From contig JAJUBI010000002.1 of assembly GCA_022419385.1 (NCBI GenBank), forward strand, positions 5,022,001-5,086,000: a stretch of 64,000 nucleotides of DNA. The letters are read 5' to 3'. The first letter of the stretch is position 1. The number at the start of each line of letters is the position of its first letter. Below the pieces are notes generated by a model. It searched no databases. It saw only the letters and a list, made by a program, of their open reading frames with translations, and was not told where the DNA came from. Positions 12,308-22,739 of this stretch are shown here, in pieces. Both the position numbers and the translations under genes were made by a program. The DNA is from Paraconiothyrium sp. Pb-2020. Its lineage: Eukaryota; Ascomycota; Dothideomycetes; Pleosporales; Didymosphaeriaceae.

Positions 12308-12534
12308 ATTCTTATAGCTAATTCAATACAAACCAGTGATATCCCAAGCTATGACATCCATGCGAAGGTAGAGTGGGGCGACGCGTCGAGCACGTGAGCT
12401 GGCGTCGGCAGAATCAGTAGGGCTGCAGGCGGTGAACGAAGTTTCGACGCAATGCAGGGTGCAAAGCGCACCCTAGCCCTCAAGTGCTTTCTATAGTGAC
12501 ACTCCGTTGATTCAGCATCCGCTGTCCGCTCCCT
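12308..12534. other. intergenic
   Basis: Short spacer between two co-oriented genes. It holds the end of the NT-C2 transcript and the SLS1 promoter and leader. Nothing else was seen. Confidence 0.5.
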
Positions 12535-15302
12535 ATGCTTGCGCCTCGCGCTTCCAGTGCATTCGTATGCCTGCGATGCGAGCTTACTCTAGCCCGTCCG
12601 CGACTTCCCGCTCTTCCTCGCCGCGTACCGCATGCCTCCTTGTCCTCCACCAGTCGACGCCGTGATGCATTGGATGAGGAAGTCGAACGAGAAGCGCAGC
12701 CGAGATTGCAACCAAGACCGCAGCTGAGCGAGCATCCGCTTGGTCGCGTACGCAAGAGGAGAGGTCGCGCCATACGGGAGACCACCGCACGCCTGGAAGG
12801 CACAAAGACCCTCGGCGAAGATGCCTCTATCCTTGTTCTAGAGGAGCTTGGGGATGGCAAGAAGAAAGAGGCGACACCGGAACCTGAGATTGTACAGGAC
12901 GACGAACAGTTACCTCTCATGCTCGCCGAAGCGCTTGCGGATGGGAAGCCTGCAACTCTCGAGGAGGTTGTTGAGCAGCTCGATAAATTACGCCGAAAGG
13001 CCACTAATGATGAAGACAGCGTGTACGAGCACTATGTCAGCCAAACCGTCTATACCAGATTGTCAAACCACCTTCTTAGAGCTTTCACCGCCGCGCAACT
13101 CTCGCATTACTACTCTGAAAGAAAAGGCGTTGGGAAAGATCGCGTGGCGCAGGAGGTCAAGAAGGGTTTAAAGCAGATGCAGGGAAAAGGCAAGCGGCCT
13201 TCAGAACGCTCCGAATGGACTCCTGGAACAACACAGATCGACAGACGCTTGCCGAGCTTAGATGTTCATTCCAAGATCAAACGCAAGGCGATAGGCAAGC
13301 ATCTGTTGGTGGACCAGATCCTGCGCGATGTATGGAAACTAGTGATGCTCGAGGAGCTTGAGACAGCTGGCGAGATCGAGTTGGCACTGAAGGATTGGCA
13401 GCTGGTGATGCTCACCTCCGGAAGTACTGCATCTCCGACGCTGTGTCATAATGGTGGACTGACGTTTGCATAGCACCTGAAACAGCCTTGGACAGAATTG
13501 GGGAAGCTCGGAAGGTCAAGCTCGAAGTGAACACTGCGGATAAGGTCTTGCGCATCACAGCCGACAAGCACACGGCAGAATACGCGGCGGACGACGGAGA
13601 GCAGCTTTTACAGGCATCCGAGTCACGCCGCTTCCACTTGAACGATTGGATACCGCACATTGAGACACTTGGTAGCGCTGAACCCACAACTGACGATGTG
13701 TTCCCGGAGGACGTTCGTGCAACGGTAGCTTCATTGACAGGAGCTCAAATCCAAATCGTGTCGGACAAAGTACGCTGCTGCCTGCATTAGATTTAAATGG
13801 TCAAAACTGATTTGGAGCAGACCGTCATAATTCGAGCACTAGACAAAGAAACAATTGCAGAAGCGGAGCGATCTTTGATCAAGCTGCTGCCTCTCAGGGA
13901 CCTTCAGCGCATCTCGGTCGACACTACAGGGCGAGATGTCCTCGAGGACTCAGACCATTTCTTGCCAGTTGTTGTCGAAAAGGATGCTGTTAGATATCGA
14001 TATCGCGACATCAAGTTTGGGCGCTGGTCATTGCCTGTGAATCTAGCTACCGCCTCGCTTCCTGTATCGGACAGCGTCGCGGAACGAGTGAAGACTGCAC
14101 AGGAATTAGTCGTCAAGAAGTTAATGACACCTCCTACGCAATATCAACGTACCAGCAACGCCCCAAAAGACATAAAGCTGCGGAAGTGGACATATCATCC
14201 AGAGGTTCGATTCGGGGCTCAATTTGGTCACGCACTTTTCCCTTTGGGTGATCCGACCACCGGAAAACAACAATTCCTTCCTGCACTACCAGGCCTGTCT
14301 TCTATCTTTAACAACGAAGCCTACAAGATGAGCTTCGTAACGCGGCCAACTCTGTCCTTTGAGTTCATTGCAGAGCCTGGGCCGAAGAACTACACCTCAG
14401 ACCTCTTGCCATATAAGTTTCCCAGGCTCAATGCGTACTTCCGGCCCGACTATCAAGGCCAGCATTCACTATCAAAGGTCATCCTCAACTTTGCCGCTGC
14501 AAAGCATCGAGTGCTACTGCCTGAAGAGGCCGTTGACATCCAGTTCCAGAGCTCTCAAAGCATACAGATGCAGAATGTTCGATATGACCAAGACGCGCGC
14601 ATTCTGCAAGATCAAGTCCTACAGAAATTGCAAAGTGGTGGGCGCCTAAGTGCCCCTGATATCAGTCTAAATATTCCGAAATGGACGATTGAGGGAATGG
14701 AATTCGATGGAAAAGAAGATTTCGTAAAGACCAGATTCATCTTCACAGGCATAACATTCTCACAAACTGTTTGGGGTCAATACCAGGGTCAAACGGCCAA
14801 GTATGCCACAAGGCAAGGCGGCAAGTTGGGCGCTAAGAACGGAGCATTCTCACTTGTCTACGGGATGAACCCATACGCAAAAAAGCAAGCCATCCTTGAC
14901 CCTCCGAACGCGATGAGGGATTTCGTCGCGAATGCCTTCAAAACGGCAGGCAAGATCACCCAGGCAGCAGCTGCCAGCCAGGCTGGGATGAAGAAGATCG
15001 AAAGGAAGCCCAAACCCCAGCAGACCTTTGAATCACGATATCAATTCGGTGCTGGGACTACTTCTTCAACGATGAACAAGCAAGCAGCAATTGAGGACGA
15101 CGTCAAGACGACTGCGGATCCCAATGACGATGTCGAGGCCTCGCCCGCGGCAAAGACCCCTGAAGGCTTCACTGATGATCCACGAATCTCAGCTATACTC
15201 AACGATACCACATCCCCAGATAATGTCGATGTAGAACATCGCTCTGGTCAGGAGAAACCTACCGAAGAAGAACAAAGACGCCGCTTGGAGTCAGCGGCGT
15301 GA
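12535..15302 (+). CDS. SLS1: mitochondrial inner-membrane protein Sls1
   Basis: Three exons: 12535..13423, 13474..13769, 13821..15302, 888 aa. Sls1 is a mitochondrial inner-membrane protein that coordinates mitochondrial RNA handling and translation. The N-terminus (residues 1-44) is rich in Arg, Ser, Ala and Leu with no acidic residues until after RRRDALDEE, a classic import presequence. The middle contains a basic, Lys-rich region (GVGKDRVAQEVKKGLKQMQG). The C-terminal half carries family-like blocks such as LRKWTYHPEVRFGAQFGHAL and FEFIAEPGPKNYTSDLLPY. Intron 1 (50 nt) has a CTGAC branch site. Intron 2 uses the third possible AG, because the first leads to a stop. There is no obvious transmembrane helix beyond weak candidates, which also fits peripheral attachment. 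Confidence 0.9.
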
Positions 15303-15950
15303 AAGGTCAATGTAACAGCAATTTGGTGGCGCGTTCGATATAGAAGAACGCTCATGGCGCGGCGTTCTCTTTCATGTATGCATAGTGGATTAGGGTCGAT
15401 TGTTGTACTGCATTGTAATGTACTATAGTGTAAGATACCAAGCTGCATCATGGCAACGAATCGTTGAGCAACATCGACCCAATTTTGGGCGCTCTCTCCA
15501 GCATGACGGACAACGAGCCCGGCACTCGTGTATCTCTTTGCTGCTAATGGCCTCTGAGCATCTTGACCTTATTGTTTCGTGTGTTGCAAATCGCTGCAGA
15601 CCTTCCACTAAGGATAAACGCTAGGTGTTCGACACGCATGGCGAAAATTGGGTACAAGCGACGTCTTGCCTCGCGCGCTTCAAAACGTCGAATAATCCTC
15701 AAAGACAAGAGGTAGAACATATCGGCCGCACACGGCGCCGAGAAAGAGTGTCTACATTGTTGCCCACATTGGGAAAGCACTGTCCCGTATGCGTGTACAA
15801 GTGTAGTTGCTCTTAGTTAGAACATCGCATTCGCTTCTTTCCCTTCTATATGTTTCTATGTTCGAAGTATCTCACGTAAGGGCTCTTCTCTTCGCCATAC
15901 CAGTACCGCAATCTCCGACTAACGCCTACAGAACGGCAGCGCTAGCGACT
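15303..15950. other. intergenic, convergent 3' ends
   Basis: This lies between the 3' end of SLS1 (+) and the 3' end of the cyclodeaminase gene (-). No supported gene was found. Confidence 0.6.
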
Positions 15951-17045
15951 TCAGAAGTCATTAGCTGTCAGACCGATATTCTTTTCCTGAGCAAGATCCA
16001 GCAAGGCCCTTCCGATTGCCAGGTCCATGATGCCAATACCAACGCTCTTGTAAATCACAAAACCGTTTTTAAGCCAGTCTTCCTTCTCAGGCGAAGAGCT
16101 TTCTTTGATAGCACCGACTTCCAGCCACTTATCGGTGGGCACACCTGAGCTGACCAGCTCTCCGGCTTCTTGCAGGCATCCCTCTCGGCTATCCACCGTG
16201 ATTGAACCCTGCCAGACCTGAGACGAAAACTCTCCTGACGGATCAGCCACCTTTTTCAGGAGCTCCGGGTCAAGCTCCGCCATATCTAGTCGGTACGAGC
16301 CTATAGCAGCAATGTATCTCGCCTTTTTGCGTGCCAGTTCCGAGGTGAGCCAGGCAGCTGGAAATAGGGGCGCTTTGCTAGGCGTTGTGCAGAAGATAAC
16401 ATCCGATTCCGAAACTCGAGATTCCAACTCTCCCACCTCCTGTTGTTCGAGCGCTTGCAATGTGACATGTGAAGGCCACCCAGCGTCACTTTTAAGTGTT
16501 TCGATCAGTTCTCGCGACCGTTGACTTGATCGATTGACGATGGTAATGTGCTTGATTTCCGCGCCTCGAAGGAGCACTGCAAGACGTAGGTGCCACAGCG
16601 CCTGCTTCCCCGCCCCAAACACTACAATGTTCCCCGTGTTCTTTCTATCCTTGTAAAGGAGCATCGAACCCAGCGCCGTGCGGAACGCTGTTAGCTCTGC
16701 GGCATTCAAGATTCCGATGGCTTGACCTCGGTCGTCGCACAGCGTTAAAGCGCTTTTCAAGCCTGCTTGGGGTTTTGTGCCTGGTGGGAGAGTTGATGGG
16801 TCGGGGGATGGAGCGACGCCGACGATCTTTACGCCGACGAGGGTTTCCGTTGTTGCGGGCATGAAGAGACTTATTTGGCCGTTTGGCCGGGTGACAGCTG
16901 CGCGGTGCGGTTGGTATTCGCCTTCATTTTGGGTGGAGTAGTTTTTGAGGGCTTGGGAGAGAACTTGGGTTAGGTCATTGAGTGCGCTGGGTGAGAGTTC
17001 CCGAAGTATTTGCTGGATGTCTTTGTCGGAAAGCACGGTGAACAT
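15951..17045 (-). CDS. ornithine cyclodeaminase / mu-crystallin family enzyme
   Basis: Intronless, 364 aa, full family length. The family includes ornithine cyclodeaminase, alanine dehydrogenase-like enzymes and delta1-pyrroline-2-carboxylate reductases (LhpI type). Seen: the substrate carboxylate motif TAFRTALGSML, a Rossmann NAD(P) loop VFGAGKQALWHLRLAVLL (about residue 140), IAAIGSYRLDMAELD, and VDSREGCLQEAGEL. Its neighbour is a proline racemase-family gene, and a Zn2Cys6 regulator follows. In bacteria this pair converts trans-3-hydroxy-L-proline to delta1-pyrroline-2-carboxylate and then reduces it to proline. A pyrroline-2-carboxylate reductase or proline-producing role is therefore the best inference, though cyclodeaminase activity cannot be excluded. 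Confidence 0.92.
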   Translation of the reverse strand: MFTVLSDKDIQQILRELSPSALNDLTQVLSQALKNYSTQNEGEYQPHRAAVTRPNGQISLFMPATTETLVGVKIVGVAPSPDPSTLPPGTKPQAGLKSALTLCDDRGQAIGILNAAELTAFRTALGSMLLYKDRKNTGNIVVFGAGKQALWHLRLAVLLRGAEIKHITIVNRSSQRSRELIETLKSDAGWPSHVTLQALEQQEVGELESRVSESDVIFCTTPSKAPLFPAAWLTSELARKKARYIAAIGSYRLDMAELDPELLKKVADPSGEFSSQVWQGSITVDSREGCLQEAGELVSSGVPTDKWLEVGAIKESSSPEKEDWLKNGFVIYKSVGIGIMDLAIGRALLDLAQEKNIGLTANDF

Positions 17046-17451
17046 GGTGACGTCGAATCCAAGATGAGGTTACTTGATACTTTCGGAGCGATGGGTGACT
17101 TCCAGTGGTCTGTTGTTGTCTACACATCTCAGCAGCTTATGGTACGCTTTATTAGGCTAGTCATTCCCCGCTTCTAACCGCAACACTGCGAGACCGGTAC
17201 AACCGGAAGTCTGCCGCATTACCACATCTAGTTTGCGCCCTGCACAGTACGTGTAGGTGGGTCCTCGAGCATACTCGATAACGGAACACGCCTTAGAAGG
17301 AAAGAGTAGGAGCTAATCTACATCTCACTTGCACAGGATTTCGAGCCAATCGCGTACCGGTCCGACTTTGGTGATGATTTGATTATCGCCTAGAGTCTGT
17401 ACGGGCGCACGAGTACTGTTGTGTTGTTGTTGTTTCATTTAGAGAGCTATC
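17046..17451. promoter_or_regulatory. promoter region of cyclodeaminase gene
   Basis: 406 bp between two genes both read leftward. It should hold the cyclodeaminase promoter and the 3' end of the racemase transcript. No specific element was recognised. Confidence 0.5.
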
Positions 17452-18489
17452 TCATCTGAAGATGAAGCCGGGAAAGACAGAGTCTGCTGGATCAATGAAG
17501 AAATTCATGCGGCCCACCAAATTTGCCTGACCTCTAACCCTAGGTATACATGCCGGGAACCCCTCAATAGGACTCCGCTCTTCAGAAATTATATCTGCTT
17601 CGAAGACAGTGTCGACTATCGACCGATGCAGCAACTTTGACTTTCCGGCTCCAAGTCTTCCCTGTGCGAGCAAGACTGCAAGCCTAGCGCAAGTTCCTGA
17701 ACCACATGGAGAGCGATCGATTTGACCGTCTGCGAAGACTGTGACGTTCCGCTGCTGAACAGCTTCCGAATCCGCGCCTTCCCTAACGTCCTCGTCAAAG
17801 AAGATCACGCCGTACAAATCATACTCTCCGTAGTGCGCTCGCTCCCCCAGGGAAGCCTTGATCTCTCGTCCGAGAGCCACGAAAAGATCGTGGTTTTGGG
17901 GCTCGACGCGCAGTCCAAAATCTGTCGAGTCAACCGACGCATAGACCGCGCCACCAAAGCTGAGGTCAACCTCAATCTTCAGGTTTCGCGAAGCCACTCC
18001 AACGGGTACGCTGCGGGCTAGCTGGTAGCTCGATACGTTGACGAAGTCAGCATGGACTGGCTTTCCCGCCTTTATCGCCACGCTGGCGACGACTCTTCCG
18101 GAAGGAACATCGACCTTAACATCCACAACTCCGTCACCTTCGGGCGATTTTACGATTCCTTTACTGATCGCCCAGTAGCCCAAGGCTATCGTTCCGTGAC
18201 CACATGCCGTAGAGAATCCATCCTTGTGCCAGAATAGGACGCCGAAATGTGCTCCAGCGTCATCTGGTGGCACGATGAAGCCGCCGTACATGTCGGCATG
18301 GCCGCGAGGTTCATGGCAGAGTGATTGACGTAGAGTGTCGAGAGGATGTCCACGTGTTTTGATGATGTTGAGTCGGCGTTCAGCTACGGTGGTCCCTTCT
18401 GTAGTATGGCCTCGAGGCAGGTCCTCGACGATTCGAAATGGTTCACCAGCTGTGTGCCAGTCCTCTGTCTCCACCCAGAATGATGCCAT
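17452..18489 (-). CDS. proline racemase / hydroxyproline epimerase family enzyme
   Basis: Intronless, 345 aa from the ATG at 18489. An in-frame ATG at 18627 would add 46 residues with no family resemblance. The family includes proline racemase, 4-hydroxyproline 2-epimerase and trans-3-hydroxyproline dehydratase. The two acid/base motifs are visible: FSTACGHGTIALG with Cys96 and DRSPCGSGTCARLA with Cys262. Having Cys at both sites favours racemase or epimerase chemistry; the dehydratases usually carry Thr at the second site. Other family marks are WHTAGEPFRIV at the start, MYGGFIVPP, and FGGAVYASVDS. It lies in tandem with the cyclodeaminase-family gene and head-to-head with a Zn2Cys6 factor, suggesting amino-acid catabolism induced by its substrate. 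Confidence 0.92.
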   Translation of the reverse strand: MASFWVETEDWHTAGEPFRIVEDLPRGHTTEGTTVAERRLNIIKTRGHPLDTLRQSLCHEPRGHADMYGGFIVPPDDAGAHFGVLFWHKDGFSTACGHGTIALGYWAISKGIVKSPEGDGVVDVKVDVPSGRVVASVAIKAGKPVHADFVNVSSYQLARSVPVGVASRNLKIEVDLSFGGAVYASVDSTDFGLRVEPQNHDLFVALGREIKASLGERAHYGEYDLYGVIFFDEDVREGADSEAVQQRNVTVFADGQIDRSPCGSGTCARLAVLLAQGRLGAGKSKLLHRSIVDTVFEADIISEERSPIEGFPACIPRVRGQANLVGRMNFFIDPADSVFPGFIFR

Positions 18490-18846
18490 GCTGCGGTACT
18501 TGACACTTGCTTTCGACGTCGTGTTCGCGAACGGCTTTTTATTTCCAGCGCCCAAGTGGAGGTAATATTGCGTTATGGTCTTCCAAACCGTTTCGTTGTT
18601 TTGTCGATCTTGGGCATGGGTCGTCAAGGTTTCCGCAGAAAGATTTGCTTGAATGATCTCGTGTTGGGAAGTGGACTAAAACAGAGGGAAGGCTGTCGCC
18701 GCTGCCTCTTAGCTCAGACTAGCGTAGATCGGAACCGGATGCACGACCGGGATTGGACCGGAGGTAGAACCGGCCTGATCCTCTTTCCTTAAGCATCTCT
18801 TCACTTTTGCCGTTGACGTCGAATCTCTAGAGTCCGAAGGAGAATA
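18490..18846. promoter_or_regulatory. divergent promoter, racemase / Zn2Cys6 factor
   Basis: 357 bp between the start codons of the racemase (leftward) and the regulator (rightward). This is a natural place for autoregulation. Inverted CCGGTT/AACCGG-type sequences occur around 18733-18773 (GAACCGG, GACCGG, GAACCGG). They contain the CGG half-sites typical of Zn2Cys6 binding, but binding is inference. Confidence 0.5.
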
Positions 18847-21364
18847 ATGATATCTAATGCGCAAGACACCCCTGGGCTCAGACGCAAACGACCAAACGTA
18901 GTAGAGGGGGCCCGCAAGAGAACCTCCCGGGCGTGCGTAGCTCCATGGCATTGCCGGTAGCATTTCTAATTTTTGACAGCTGCGAAACATGTCGACGGAT
19001 GAAAGAAAAATGTAACGGCGGCTATCCCTGCGAACGTTGCATACGTGTAGGCTGTTCTTGTAACGTTACGAATCCTTCGGGAATCACACAATACCAAAGC
19101 GGTACAAGTACCGGTATCAACAGAGCGTGGGTATACTTGTAGCTCGTGCATCAACTGATATTAATCCATTTCAAGTGAATTCTTTGATCCTAGTCGAATC
19201 AAGCTTCTTGAGAAGATCGTTGCTCATCACACCAATATAAGTAGCTTCGATCTGGCGAAACTTGAGCCCATCGTTGATTCTATTAGCGATTGGGCTAGTG
19301 ACCAAGCGACACCCTATCCCGCTTCGACACCTCATCAATATGCACGTGCGGAAGGACGTGACGAGGTGTCGTCCAATGTTCTCTGTGAGTAATCTCATCA
19401 ATACATCCCCTTCCTTTTTATTCGCGTTGTGTCTGATGCTCCACAGCGGATTTTGCGGAGCTATCTCACTCTCGATTTTCGACTCGAATGCAAGAGAGCG
19501 TTGACCGTCAGCTCACGGGACGCTATGCAGAGGTAGGTTTGCGGTTACGTATGCCGGTAGACGCAAAACCTAATCTTGTTGTAGGTTAAAGGACAGCAGA
19601 GTGGTTCATCTCCTACACCAAATCACCTATATTCACCATCCCCACAAGTCTTCGAAGCTGTCGCAGCGATCCCGCCTACACAAGTTGCTGAGTTCCTTTT
19701 CGATGTCTTCTTCAGGTATGCTCATACGAATTACGTGTACGCCGATGAACAATGGTTACGCATCAAGTTGCGTGACTTCTACACAACATCGTCCACTGTG
19801 ACTGTCGCAGACAGCCCATGGGTCTGCACTCTCCTGATGGTTTTCGCAATCGGTACACAGTTTGCACATCTGACTTCGATCCCCGAGGTTGAGGGCGATA
19901 TGTTGCTCGAGCACGGTGATGCTGCATCCAGAGACGACGAAACCGCGCTGTACTTCTATCATGCCGCCTGTAAGCTCATACCTGATGTCATGGCCGCGGC
20001 GTCGATCGAGAGCGTACAAGCGTTCCTTTTGTTAGGTGTCTTCACATGTGAGTTCCGTCTGTTTGTATCAAAACATTCTCTTCTTACAGTATACAATAGT
20101 ACCGTTGGACGCTTCAGGGCTATCATGCACCTATCTGGGCATCGCCATCAGCATTGCCACCCAGAACGACCTGCATCGATTATGTATCCGGAAGCCGGAC
20201 ACGCAAAAGACTCTTCCAATGTATTGGATATGGTGGACAACGTGCACATTAGAAAGGTAAGCGCGCACATTGAACTCGCCCTTGTTCTGAAATAGTCTAA
20301 ATCATAGCATAGGCGTGTCTGCATCCTTCATGGCAGACCTGTCTCGATTTCCCGTGATGAAGCCAACATCGAGCTCCCACAATCTCTCCCCGAAGCGCAA
20401 CTTATGCCTGGTGCGGATACTAGACCTCACACAGTCGCTATGATCAGGTTTGTAGACGCACTAGAAGAGGCCAGAGCAATGATGTAGGTGCGACTTGTCG
20501 GACTCAATCGCTTCGCTAACCAACTATCACAGAGTTACTTTCAAGACAGGGCCACAAAGCAGTAAAGCATCAGCTATGCGCTCGTTGCTCAATCTCAAGC
20601 AGAACATACAGCAGTACTGGCACTTGCATCCCCACAACAATACACGCAAGCCTTTCGAGCCTACCAACCCAGCATTTCGATCCACTCATCATCTAGCATT
20701 GACCTACCATCTAGTGCACATATTCATCGGACGACCGTTCATCTTTGAAGCAAAAGAAAGCACAAATACTATGCCGATGGAACAGGGCCATTCGGCTAGC
20801 TCCGAAATGCGCGATACCCTCGTGCTCGAATGTGTCCGAAGCTCTTTAGCGGTCATAAATATAGTCCAAATTCTATGCGATCGAAGCGGACTAGCAAGGG
20901 CGTCTTACACCGAATCATCCACCCTTTGTGCCGCTTTGATGGTACTCTTAGCAAAGGGGATGGATGAGCCAAACGAGGAGGTTGAAGAGGCTATCGCAAA
21001 GGGGAAGTCGCTACTGGACAAGATGCTACTAGGCATCTACTCGGGTAACCAGGAAAAGGCCGCAGTTGAGGCGCTCGACGCAGCTGTCTCCCGACTGCAG
21101 AGGAATGCCCAGAAAGGACAAATTGACCGAACCAAGACGGTCAACTACGCACACTTTCAAAACTGGATCGGTAACAAGGATCGCGAAGTCAATAGGGACG
21201 CGGTTGCATTGGATGGAGGTTTCGATGTTACTTCGACTGCGAATCACGATCAATCACCCGCATTAGATGTATATGCGAGGCCGAGGTTCAGCCAGGCTGA
21301 GATTGACGAGATGCTGGTTTTGCCAGGCTTGGAGGATTGGTTTAACTTCTCGTATGTGGACTGA
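18847..21364 (+). CDS. Zn2Cys6 fungal transcription factor
   Basis: Eight exons: 18847..18932, 18980..19126, 19176..19384, 19447..19532, 19585..20047, 20100..20256, 20313..20483, 20533..21364, 716 aa. The binuclear zinc cluster spans intron 1: RACETCRRMKEKCNGGYPCE then RCIRVGCSC (about residues 28-55), six cysteines in the C6 spacing. The middle (about 230-560) is a fungal-specific regulatory domain, with LLGVFT-LPLDASGLSCTYLG and CTLERRVCILHGRPVSI. The acceptor ending at 20099 was preferred over the one ending at 20088 because it keeps frame and restores LPLDASG. It is divergent from the proline racemase gene, so it most likely controls the neighbouring catabolic enzymes. The splice between exons 7 and 8 is the least certain. 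Confidence 0.87.
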
Positions 21365-22739
21365 TGCTTTGTGCTACCTTACAAGGATCGCGATAGCTTA
21401 GTATGAGCATGTCAAACCTTGCTCAGGTAGAATACTCGTGGTTCTTGGTACGTCGTGGCCATGACGCGTCTATCAAGAAATAATATGCCACGTAGCTTCG
21501 TAAACATACAACGGCCATGCCCACCCACAATGGCCGAAAGAATAAGCTGGCCATCTAGCGAGTGAACACCCACAATATAATACTACATCAGAACTTAAGA
21601 TACTTATTTTATAGTAAATTACCCTACAGTATGTGATTCTATACGGCACTTACTGGGGTTTTTGAGTAGCTAGCTGATCTTTACTTTACAGAGAGTCCGG
21701 GGTTTTCCTTCGGCCTCTGTGACCCAATTCTGCCGCTCCTCACAACATTCTTCTACCAACACTACTATCCAACTATCCACCTTCAGGCTCCTTTGGCAGA
21801 TTTGGTCTTCTCATACCGAGGGATTCATTGAAGAACGTGTTACGATGCGATCATAGTCAGGGTTAGATCTAGAACCATGTTGAAGGTGACTATGGAGTTT
21901 AGCCCGAACATCAGCTTATTCTGTAAGTGCATCGAAGGGGGCGACGAGATTCAATTGGGGTGTCAGCAAGCTTGAAACCATTTGGATTTGTCTCGTTGGT
22001 TGTAAAAGATTCGACGTAGAAAGATCAAACGAATCACAAGAGTATGTGACGCGACCCTCGAGAGTAAGTTTTCATTCATCTCAAGGTATCTATTGCGGGT
22101 GGTCGATAAAACCTATGCTTCCACTCTCGAAAAATAGGTGTGGCAGAATACCCTCGGTCTGTCGTCGTGATACCACCTCACCTGAATTGACTTGCTGTGT
22201 CACTTGATAACATATAGCTCTGATAAAAGAAACCTTTGCAGGTTTAGCCATTTTCTCTACTAGTAGTACTGGCTCGAGTGACCTTTGAACCAAGGACTTC
22301 CGCACAACAGTATCGCCGAAGTCAGACTCGCTCAGACCTCGCAGACTATCTCGTGCGATCTTGAATCTGGGCATCTCCATGCGAGTCATCAATGCTGCTG
22401 AAGTCACGCTTTGTGCGGGCGTAATGGAGCTTATCGCGAGCTACACAAAGTTCAGCGAGGTTGATGTCATGCACACACCACCGACAGCATATCAGACGAT
22501 GGAGTGAGCCTTGGTGATACGAGCTGTCATGCGTTGGCACAGTGTCTGCATAGGCAGGCTTTTTAGGGCTGAGCACGTGATGTGGCCCAAGCTCTTTGTT
22601 TACCTTGGCATATGACGAACTATTCTAGCCCGGCTCATATCTCCCCACGGTCCCACAGACCACCAGATATAACCGCGCAACGGCCCTGGACCTGGTGCGC
22701 CTACTAATTGTTTACCTAGACATCAAACACATCGATAAC
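21365..22739. other. intergenic, partly AT-rich
   Basis: 1.4 kb with no supported gene. The segment 21580-21680 is AT-rich and stop-dense, compatible with a mutated transposon scrap, but no element was identified. The last 150 bp lead into the next gene. Confidence 0.5.
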
